From Thermoprotei archaeon (lineage in GTDB: Archaea; Thermoproteota; Nitrososphaeria; Geothermarchaeales; JDFR-13): 8,284 nt of DNA. The notes beneath the pieces were generated by a model, which saw only the letters and a program-made list of their open reading frames with translations, made no database searches and had not been told where the DNA came from. The stretch is from assembly GCA_015661745.1 (NCBI GenBank), contig DQVL01000026.1:1-8284 (forward strand), given 5' to 3'. This document shows, piece after piece, positions 1-5,628 of this stretch (the first letter of the stretch is position 1; every line of letters starts with the position of its first letter). A program made the position numbers and the translations under genes.

Positions 1-840
1 CAATTTAGATAACTGGTCTACAATCCTAAAAAATACTTTACTGAATTCGGAATCAGGGTCTTCCATTAAGAGGCTATATCCACTATCTCCATATTCTGCA
101 ACTCTGGGGTCTATAGGAATCTTACCTAAGATCGGGATCTCAAATTCTTTACTCAATAATTCACCTCCTTCACCATGGAAAATCTTATATTTCTTACCAT
201 CTCCACATATAAAATAACTCATATTCTCAATAACACCTAAAACACGTATATTTACTTTTTTAGCGAAGTTTAAAGATTTTGCCACGGCCAATGCAGACAC
301 CTCAGTAGGTTGGGTAACAGCTATTACACCGGTTACATCCCTAATTGACTGTGCAAGATTAAGAGCTTCATCACCCGTTCCAGGAGGTAAGTCAAACAGT
401 AGATAGTCAAGTTTACCCCATTGGGTATACATTGCTAAATCATCGAAAAACTTCTTCTTAAGTGGACCCCTCCATATAACAGCCTCTGTTTTATCTGGTA
501 GAAAATACGCTATACTAATAACTTTAATTCCTAGAGGACCCTCTATAGGAATTATCTTCCTATCTTTAGTTACCATAAGCTCCCGATCCATTACACCAAG
601 CATCTTGGGAATAGATGGACCATGGAAATCACTATCAAATATCGCTACCTTAGACCCTTTAAGGGCTAGGGCAACCGCCATGTTAGCTGTGACAGTGGAT
701 TTGCCTACACCGCCTTTCCCGCTTATAACCCCAATTTTATATTTCACTTCACTTAGATTCCTATTTATCTGCTCCTCAATTGATTTTACATGGAAGAGCC
801 CCTCCAACCTCCGTTTAACTTCCTCCTTATCATCTGACAT
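1..840 (-). CDS. Mrp/NBP35 (ApbC)-family P-loop ATPase, C-terminus beyond the window
   Basis: The frame is open from ATG at 840 to base 1, giving 280 residues with no stop, so the C-terminus lies outside. It carries the deviant Walker A motif GKGGVGKST at residues 41-49, the switch segment FDSDFHGPSIP at 68-78 and the Walker B/switch II segment DLPPGTGDEA at 150-159. This order is typical of Mrp/Nbp35/ApbC proteins in the SIMIBI (MinD/ParA) class. The family binds ATP and acts as a cytoplasmic carrier or scaffold for iron-sulfur clusters. The usual cluster site is a CxxC after the MSxxxC segment near the C-terminus. Here the segment reads MSYFICGDGKKY (207-218), with a single cysteine, C212, the only one in the visible protein. 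The nucleotide-binding part is intact, so cluster carriage is less certain than family membership. The start is supported by GGTGG at 846-850 and by the absence of an earlier better ATG. Confidence 0.93.
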   Translation of the reverse strand, partial: MSDDKEEVKRRLEGLFHVKSIEEQINRNLSEVKYKIGVISGKGGVGKSTVTANMAVALALKGSKVAIFDSDFHGPSIPKMLGVMDRELMVTKDRKIIPIEGPLGIKVISIAYFLPDKTEAVIWRGPLKKKFFDDLAMYTQWGKLDYLLFDLPPGTGDEALNLAQSIRDVTGVIAVTQPTEVSALAVAKSLNFAKKVNIRVLGVIENMSYFICGDGKKYKIFHGEGGELLSKEFEIPILGKIPIDPRVAEYGDSGYSLLMEDPDSEFSKVFFRIVDQLSKL

Positions 841-863
841 AAAATCCACCATTAAAAGAGTAA

Positions 864-873
864 TTATATATAA
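864..873 (-). promoter_or_regulatory. Probable TATA box of the Mrp-type ATPase gene
   Basis: The sequence TTATATATAA is centred about 28 bases upstream of the ATG at 840, where an archaeal TATA box would be for a transcript with little or no leader. The element is its own reverse complement, so it could also be read toward the DUF131 gene, with a start near base 894. This is a sequence-pattern call only. Confidence 0.45.
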
Positions 874-901
874 CATCGTTATAAGCATGTATAACTAAAC
901 C

Positions 902-910
902 ATATAAATT
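902..910 (+). promoter_or_regulatory. Possible TATA box of the DUF131/zinc-module gene cluster
   Basis: ATATAAATT lies about 40 bases upstream of the ATG at 946. A start about 25 bases downstream would give a leader of roughly 15 bases. That leader has no clear Shine-Dalgarno sequence. The palindromic TATA at 864-873 is an alternative. Confidence 0.35.
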
Positions 911-945
911 CTTATTATCTATCTAAAACAAATCATTCTATTGAT

Positions 946-1203
946 ATGTTGCTCAATACGGGTATCGTAGAGCTAGGTATAATTGTGATGATATTAGGAT
1001 TTATTATTCTGTTTATAGCCCTATTCCTCATCCCATCAAAGAGTATTGATTATGGTGGAGTAATATTGATTGGCCCTATACCAATTATATTCGGTTCATG
1101 GAAATTTCTAAGAAGGTATTGGTGGATATTAAGTATAATAGGGATATTCTTATTAATCCTATTCCTCTTACCAGCCATCTTTAATTTGATAGACAGGCTT
1201 TGA
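946..1203 (+). CDS. DUF131-family small membrane protein
   Basis: This 85-residue protein has hydrophobic helices at about residues 8-29 and 59-80. Between them lies the segment GGVILIGPIPIIFGS (37-51). That glycine/proline-rich segment, followed by charged residues, is what I recognise from the archaeal DUF131 (TIGR00304) proteins, which are of similar length. The function of the family is not known; the sequence shows only a small integral membrane protein. It is followed after 11 bases by the first zinc-module membrane gene, whose ribosome-binding site begins inside this gene's stop codon, so the two are probably co-transcribed. There is no clear Shine-Dalgarno sequence ahead of its own ATG, so translation may start on a short or leaderless transcript. 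Confidence 0.8.
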   Translation: MLLNTGIVELGIIVMILGFIILFIALFLIPSKSIDYGGVILIGPIPIIFGSWKFLRRYWWILSIIGIFLLILFLLPAIFNLIDRL

Positions 1204-1214
1204 GGTAATCATAT

Positions 1215-1622
1215 ATGAGTAGAATAAGGTTGTGTAGGATATGTGAATTGAGAGATGCAAAATATATATGTAGAGAGTGTGGCCGTGAAATATGTGAATA
1301 TGATTTTGACCCGATAAATTGGTTATGTACAGAATGTATAAAGAAATTTGGGGAGGAGAAAGTCGATAGATATGTGATCCATGACACTGGCTTCAAGATA
1401 GTAACATTGATATTCCTAGCTTTCATCTTAATAACATTTGGATTCTTCCTTATAGCATTAGGTGGATTAACCGATATAAAGACGGTGACATTCATATTCC
1501 CGTTTTTTGTAACGACTGATCCATTAATAGGGTTTGTAGCCCTAGCGATAACTATACTGGTATTTCTATTGATTATATACGTAGTACTATATAGAATACC
1601 TAGAATGTTTATAGGAAAATAG
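1215..1622 (+). CDS. Membrane protein with N-terminal B-box-like zinc module (paralogue 1)
   Basis: This 135-residue protein has paired cysteines at C7/C10, C19/C22 and C38/C41, plus C27 and D30. The spacing resembles a small cross-brace (B-box or treble-clef-like) zinc module binding one or two metals. A charged linker follows, then two strongly hydrophobic helices at about 61-84 and 103-127. This suggests a zinc-bearing domain held at the membrane, probably facing the cytoplasm because the cysteines would stay reduced there; the topology is inferred. The start is well supported: GAGGT at 1202-1206 lies 8 bases upstream and overlaps the TGA of the preceding gene, so translation may be coupled. 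The next gene encodes a paralogue with all module positions in the same columns. At the eighth ligand position this copy has Asp and the other has His. The function is unknown. Confidence 0.8.
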   Translation: MSRIRLCRICELRDAKYICRECGREICEYDFDPINWLCTECIKKFGEEKVDRYVIHDTGFKIVTLIFLAFILITFGFFLIALGGLTDIKTVTFIFPFFVTTDPLIGFVALAITILVFLLIIYVVLYRIPRMFIGK

Positions 1623-1665
1623 ATATTCAAATATAGATTAGAAATTACATTATAATGTTGAAAAC

Positions 1666-2070
1666 ATGTATAAAGAATTGCTTTGTGACATATGTAAGGA
1701 GGAGCAAGCGTCATATAGATGTAAATCATGTGGTAAGAATGTATGTGTAAACCATATAAATAGGGATATGTGGTTATGCCTTGAATGTGTAGATAGATAT
1801 AGGGAAAGGCGTGTCACTCTAGAGAAGGAAGTTGGAAACATATTTTTCTATGGAATTATAACTATAGCCATAGTAGTTATTCTAGCCGTTGGCTTCATAG
1901 CTATACTATCGAATACAAAGGTTATAGTAACATATATATCAAATATACTTCCTATGCCGAACATACCAAACTATATATATGAAATTATAATTTCATTCCT
2001 CTTCTTCTTCGTCTCAATTATATTTCTAGGATTCTTCCTTAAATATGTCTCTGGTAAGACCGTGATGTAA
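1666..2070 (+). CDS. Membrane protein with N-terminal B-box-like zinc module (paralogue 2)
   Basis: This 134-residue protein has the module C7/C10, C19/C22, C27, H30, C38/C41, aligned without gaps to the upstream gene over the first 41 residues. Shared features include Y17, G23 and the WLC..EC end (36-41). With His at position 30 the ligand set is the more standard C/H type. Hydrophobic helices follow at about 58-82 and 103-126. The two genes thus look like a tandem duplication that kept the architecture while the membrane part diverged. No Shine-Dalgarno sequence precedes the ATG. The 43-base gap holds AT-rich, TATA-like stretches (about 1629-1635 and 1648-1656), so this gene could have its own leaderless transcript. 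Its last 45 bases overlap the end of the minus-strand gene tail to tail. The function is unknown; a membrane-bound adaptor or protein-protein interaction role is a guess from the B-box-like fold. Confidence 0.8.
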   Translation: MYKELLCDICKEEQASYRCKSCGKNVCVNHINRDMWLCLECVDRYRERRVTLEKEVGNIFFYGIITIAIVVILAVGFIAILSNTKVIVTYISNILPMPNIPNYIYEIIISFLFFFVSIIFLGFFLKYVSGKTVM

Positions 2071-2907
2071 CATACCTCGATATATCGGTGGTATAGATAT
2101 ACAGTTTATACCCTGCCGCCTCAACTCCTTATATAAGGCTTCAGCAACCAGTAGCTTAGGCTTTACAATAATATCTAGTAATGTATACTCACCAAGGGAC
2201 TCAACTAGATAAATTGTATATAATTCACTACATACAATCTTTGAACTTCTTACAAGGTTTCTTACACGTCTATCAAATACTTTGAAGTCATCAAGCAGTT
2301 TAGGATATACCCTCTTTAGATATGTATATACAATTTTCCTAGCTAGGTCCATCCATATAGGGAGTCTACCACCTGGGTAACTATCCCTCTTAAATGGACA
2401 TATATGGGGGGTATACCCTGATATGAAGGATTTATAGAATTTAATTGAGTCACATACATATTTCTCACCCATCTCCAACAACGTCTCAATACTTCTATAA
2501 AGACCATATCCATTCGCACGTAGAACTATATATGTAAAGTGTATAGGGGAGAATCCATTAAAAGAATTTATTATGGCTAGCTTATCATATGCTTCATCCC
2601 TAAACTTATATTCATATAAAATTTGAAGATAAAACTCTGAATAATCCCCCAAAAGATAACTTGAATACTTATCCATAGACAACTCATTTAATATATGTGA
2701 AAGGGGGGCGCCCATCAAGAATATCTCCCCAGATTTCCATCCATAATATATTAGGCTCGTCTCAAGTAGGTATATATCGTCCCTCCCATAAAGTCCATAT
2801 CCACTACTCATAATATGAATATTAACTAAATACCTATTTAGGGGGTGGAGATATTCCATAGATGGGGCTGACAAACTATTGTTATATGATGCCCAATAAA
2901 TGGACAT
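2026..2907 (-). CDS. Tyrosine-rich protein of unknown function
   Basis: I do not recognise this 293-residue protein. It has about 31 tyrosines (over 10%), no signal peptide and no long hydrophobic helix, so it is probably soluble. The segment GYGLY occurs twice, at residues 36-40 and 133-137. Each is preceded by a hydrophobic run and followed by a helix-like stretch with ETxL spacing, hinting at an internal duplication. Four cysteines (152, 170, 226, 269) do not form an obvious metal motif. The C-terminal third, from about 215, is predicted to alternate strands and helices. The ATG at 2907 is the first in-frame ATG after an upstream TAG, but it has no Shine-Dalgarno sequence. Thirty-one bases separate it from the divergent acetyl-CoA synthetase operon, so their promoters must overlap the coding regions. 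I accept it as real because the frame is long, uses the same ATA/AGA-type codons as its neighbours, and the opposite strand has no competing frame. Confidence 0.72.
   Translation of the reverse strand: MSIYWASYNNSLSAPSMEYLHPLNRYLVNIHIMSSGYGLYGRDDIYLLETSLIYYGWKSGEIFLMGAPLSHILNELSMDKYSSYLLGDYSEFYLQILYEYKFRDEAYDKLAIINSFNGFSPIHFTYIVLRANGYGLYRSIETLLEMGEKYVCDSIKFYKSFISGYTPHICPFKRDSYPGGRLPIWMDLARKIVYTYLKRVYPKLLDDFKVFDRRVRNLVRSSKIVCSELYTIYLVESLGEYTLLDIIVKPKLLVAEALYKELRRQGINCISIPPIYRGMLHHGLTRDIFKEES
2882..2889 (+). promoter_or_regulatory. Possible TATA box of the acetyl-CoA synthetase operon
   Basis: TTATATGA is centred 53 bases upstream of the ATG at 2939. A start about 25 bases downstream, near 2910, would leave a leader that contains the GGTGGA ribosome-binding site. 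The element lies inside the 5' end of the divergent gene. The match is imperfect. Confidence 0.35.
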
Positions 2908-2926
2908 TACAACAATACATGACTAG

Positions 2927-2932
2927 GGTGGA
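2927..2932 (+). promoter_or_regulatory. Ribosome-binding site of the beta-subunit gene
   Basis: GGTGGA lies 6 bases ahead of the ATG at 2939 and fixes that start. The same hexamer precedes the alpha-subunit ATG. Confidence 0.7.
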
Positions 2933-2938
2933 CCACAT

Positions 2939-3649
2939 ATGAATATAGAGAGGGTAAGAGAGATTTTGGATAGAGCATATGAAGAAAATCGTAAAACCCT
3001 TTATGAATATGAGGCTAAGGAAATCGCGGATATAGTTGGAATCCCAACCCCTAAACACATCTTTATAGAAGATTTGGAATCCCTAGATACCGATAAAATA
3101 AGTTTTAACGAGCCATATGTTATAAAGATTGTTTCACCCCAAGTTATACATAAGTCAGACGTCGGTGGAGTAGTAGTCAATATATCTAGGGAGCAACTAG
3201 AAGAAGCCATTAAAAAGATGATCGATACAGTCAAGTCTAAAGTAGCAAATGCATCTATTAAGGGAGTGTTGATAGAGGAGATGGCTGATAAAGGTGTTGA
3301 GACAATAGTAGGATATATAAGAGACCCTCAGTTCGGGCCGGTAGTCATGTTCGGATTAGGGGGTATATTTGTAGAGGTATATAAAGATGTATCATTCAGA
3401 CTAGCACCATTAAGTATGGAAGATGCTTTATCAATGGTGAAGGAGGTTAAGGCATATAAAATCTTGAGTGGTTATAGAGGTATACCACCATCAGATATTA
3501 ATAAAATATCTGATGTGATAACGAGGATAGGGGATCTAGGATATAAATTTCCAGAGATCAGGGAGATTGATATAAACCCACTCGTGGCATATCCAGATAG
3601 GGTATTAGCCTTGGATGTCCGTATAATCCTTGGTGGAGATTATGGATAG
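2939..3649 (+). CDS. acdB: ADP-forming acetyl-CoA synthetase (acetate--CoA ligase), beta subunit
   Basis: This 236-residue ATP-grasp protein matches the beta subunit of archaeal ADP-forming acetyl-CoA synthetase (EC 6.2.1.13), which is normally about 230-240 residues. With the alpha subunit it catalyses acetyl-CoA + ADP + Pi to acetate + ATP + CoA in the cytoplasm, a main ATP-yielding step in fermentative archaea. Visible family segments are LYEYEAKEIADIVGIPTPK (21-39), KIVSPQVIHKSDVGGV (63-78), the glycine-rich MFGLGGIFVEVYKD (137-150) and the closing REIDINPL (208-215). H71 is at the position of the second active-site histidine described for the Pyrococcus furiosus enzyme, and D211 fits the conserved metal/nucleotide-site aspartate, as I recall that work. 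The protein looks complete. The gene opens a cluster and overlaps the alpha gene by 8 bases. Other acyl-CoA substrates (aryl or branched-chain) are possible, since paralogues differ mainly in acid preference. Confidence 0.95.
   Translation: MNIERVREILDRAYEENRKTLYEYEAKEIADIVGIPTPKHIFIEDLESLDTDKISFNEPYVIKIVSPQVIHKSDVGGVVVNISREQLEEAIKKMIDTVKSKVANASIKGVLIEEMADKGVETIVGYIRDPQFGPVVMFGLGGIFVEVYKDVSFRLAPLSMEDALSMVKEVKAYKILSGYRGIPPSDINKISDVITRIGDLGYKFPEIREIDINPLVAYPDRVLALDVRIILGGDYG
3632..3637 (+). promoter_or_regulatory. Ribosome-binding site that fixes the alpha-subunit start
   Basis: GGTGGA lies 4 bases ahead of the ATG at 3642, within the last codons of the beta gene. It favours 3642 over the in-frame TTG at 3630, which lies upstream of it. 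Confidence 0.7.
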
Positions 3650-5063
3650 GGAAATCAAGGAAAAAATTAAATATTTATTATACCCAAGGTCGGTAGCAGT
3701 TATAGGAGCCAGTAGAAACCCTAGGAAGATAGGTTTCCAAGTTGTATATAACCTTATAAAAGATGGATATAAAGGTAGAATCTATCCAATCAATCCTAAT
3801 GCCGATGAAATATTGGGGTTAAAATGTTATCCAAATATATTGGATGCCCCAGATGATATCGACCTAGCCATGATAGTTGTTCCAGCATCTAAAGTTTTAA
3901 ATGTTCTAAATGAAGTGGTAAGAAAAAAAGTTAGATCGGTAGCTATAATTAGCTCTGGATTCAGTGAACTAGGTAAGAAGGATTTGGAAGATGCAATTGT
4001 AAATATATGTAGAGAACACAAGATTCCATTATTAGGACCTAACATAGTAGGTATTATAAATACCAACAATAACATGAATCTAAGTTTTTGTCCACACCTA
4101 CCCTTTAAAGGTAAGATAACATTTATAACCCAGAGTGGAGCCCTAGCAATAGGTTTAATAGGTTGGACATGGGCAAGTCGGATAGGCATATCAAAATTGA
4201 TAAGCATAGGAAATATGGCAATGATAGGTTTTGAAGAACTAATTGAATTTCTTGAGGAAGATAGAGATACAGAGGCGGTTCTCCTATATATTGAGGGTGT
4301 AAAGAACGGTAGGTTATTCGCTGAAGTCTCTAAAAAAGTTAGTAGAAAGAAACCATTAATAGCCATAAAAGCTGGTAAGAGTTTAAGAGGGGCTAAAGCT
4401 GCAGCAAGTCATACAGGCAGTCTAGCTGGTAATGTAATGCTATACGAGACAGCCTTTAAATATGCAGGTATAGTATCTGCAGATGGCCTCGAAGATGGTT
4501 TTGACAAGGCACTAGCCCTTTCACTACAGCCCCCACTATATGGAGATAACTTGGTTGTAGTTACAAATGGAGGGGGAGCAGGAGTGTTATCATCGGACTA
4601 CGCAGAGAAATTTGGTGTACCCCTTAAAGACCTACCAAAAGACCTTGTTAACGCAGTAAAAGAATTGATCCCTCCATTTGGTAGCCCAAATAACCCAATT
4701 GATTTAACTGGTAATGCCTATAGAGATGATTATATAAGGGTGTTAGACACAGTATTTAGACATCCATGGGTCGACGGCGTAGTATCAATATATGTACATG
4801 CAGCCATAACTGATCCAGTTGAGATAGCCGATGGAATTGCACAAGTATGGAGAAACTATAGAGATAAACCTATAACAGTATGTATGATTGGAGGTAGAGA
4901 GGTTCAAGTAGCTAATATATGGCTCCGGGATAACGGCATACCAGTCTATCCAACGCCAAGGAGGGCTATCTCCGCTATGGCTGCTTTAAGGCAATACGGG
5001 TTATTCCTAGAGAGGGAGAGAGGTAATGGTGGCATGGTCAGAAATAAGGAGATATCATCTTAA
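3642..5063 (+). CDS. acdA: ADP-forming acetyl-CoA synthetase (acetate--CoA ligase), alpha subunit
   Basis: This 473-residue protein has the usual order of the family. An N-terminal CoA-binding Rossmann domain includes SVAVIGASRNPRKIGF (about 17-32). A succinyl-CoA-ligase-like domain includes TFITQSGALA (about 160-169). A C-terminal flavodoxin-like part contains VVTNGGGAGVLSSDYA (about 306-321). The phospho-acceptor histidine is H257 in AAASHTGSLAGN, and E218 in LLYIEGVKNG is the partner acid. With the ATG at 3642 both fall at the numbers I recall for the Pyrococcus furiosus alpha subunit (His257, Glu218), which supports this start over the TTG at 3630. The alpha subunit binds the acyl-CoA and carries the phosphate to the beta subunit's nucleotide site. 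The gene overlaps the beta gene by 8 bases and the following Taw3 gene by 38, so the cluster is probably one transcript with coupled translation. All key residues are present. Confidence 0.95.
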   Translation: MDREIKEKIKYLLYPRSVAVIGASRNPRKIGFQVVYNLIKDGYKGRIYPINPNADEILGLKCYPNILDAPDDIDLAMIVVPASKVLNVLNEVVRKKVRSVAIISSGFSELGKKDLEDAIVNICREHKIPLLGPNIVGIINTNNNMNLSFCPHLPFKGKITFITQSGALAIGLIGWTWASRIGISKLISIGNMAMIGFEELIEFLEEDRDTEAVLLYIEGVKNGRLFAEVSKKVSRKKPLIAIKAGKSLRGAKAAASHTGSLAGNVMLYETAFKYAGIVSADGLEDGFDKALALSLQPPLYGDNLVVVTNGGGAGVLSSDYAEKFGVPLKDLPKDLVNAVKELIPPFGSPNNPIDLTGNAYRDDYIRVLDTVFRHPWVDGVVSIYVHAAITDPVEIADGIAQVWRNYRDKPITVCMIGGREVQVANIWLRDNGIPVYPTPRRAISAMAALRQYGLFLERERGNGGMVRNKEISS

Positions 5064-5628
5064 TAAACTTATACAAGCCATTAAAGAAGATAAGGTAGAT
5101 AGGGATATACTACCCATTTTAAATATAATAAATAGTTTCGATGAATACGTAACTAGAAGCAGCTGCTACGGAAGGATAACATTCACCATAGAAAAAGGGT
5201 TAATTAGGAAGGGAGAAGGTAAAATTATAAATAAAATCCATGGACCAGTTAATCCCGAATACATAAAAAAAGTGTCTGACTCGGTCGATAAAGGGGTTTT
5301 ATGGATGAATATAGAAGGTACAATTATACATGTAGCATCCAAGACATATGAAGATGGACTAAAACTATATAATATAGCGTTGGATGCTGGATATAGGGAG
5401 AGCAGCATATATTCAATGAGTAAAAGGGGAGTAACTATAGAAATTTTATACACGACTAAATATAGTATACCAATATATTCACCTGAAACAGGTTTCATCA
5501 TATCGGATGAAGAGCTTAGATCAATATCTAATTATATACATAATATGTTTATAGGGATAGAGAAGGCTAAATATAGACTTATAAATATATTATCAGAATA
5601 TAAAGCCTATGAAGATAAATATAGCTGA
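5026..5628 (+). CDS. taw3: Taw3/TYW3: tRNA-Phe 4-demethylwyosine N4-methyltransferase
   Basis: This 200-residue protein carries the TYW3 family hallmark INSFDEYVTRSSCYGRI (35-51), with S45-S46-C47 and G49-R50. It also has the downstream pattern of the family: VLWMNIEGTIIHVA (91-104), the glycine/arginine turn ALDAGYRESS (118-127) and a late SDEELRS helix (160-166). The family methylates N4 of the wyosine precursor at position 37 of tRNA-Phe with S-adenosylmethionine, helping to hold the reading frame. In archaea the enzyme is called Taw3. The length is normal. The start is ATG at 5026, or possibly GTG at 5029, which is better spaced from GAGGT at 5020-5024. Either lies inside the end of the acetyl-CoA synthetase alpha gene. 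The gene overlaps the aminotransferase by 20 bases. Its place in a metabolic cluster is probably co-transcription for convenience rather than shared function. Confidence 0.9.
   Translation: MVAWSEIRRYHLNKLIQAIKEDKVDRDILPILNIINSFDEYVTRSSCYGRITFTIEKGLIRKGEGKIINKIHGPVNPEYIKKVSDSVDKGVLWMNIEGTIIHVASKTYEDGLKLYNIALDAGYRESSIYSMSKRGVTIEILYTTKYSIPIYSPETGFIISDEELRSISNYIHNMFIGIEKAKYRLINILSEYKAYEDKYS

Noticed and set aside
605..898. Plus-strand frame of 97 codons
   Set aside because: It lies antisense to the Mrp-type ATPase, whose motifs are unmistakable on the other strand.
1181..1729. Minus-strand frame of 182 codons across the DUF131/zinc-module genes
   Set aside because: It runs through three plus-strand elements with recognisable motifs and has low-complexity, shadow-like composition with no family features.
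3630..3641. Upstream TTG start for the acetyl-CoA synthetase alpha gene
   Set aside because: The GGTGGA site at 3632-3637 serves the ATG at 3642, and that start puts the active-site residues at the expected family numbers.
3827..4366. Minus-strand frame of 179 codons
   Set aside because: It is a shadow of the acetyl-CoA synthetase alpha gene, which is conserved in full there.
5166..5501. Minus-strand frame of 111 codons
   Set aside because: It is a shadow of Taw3, whose hallmark motifs are on the plus strand.
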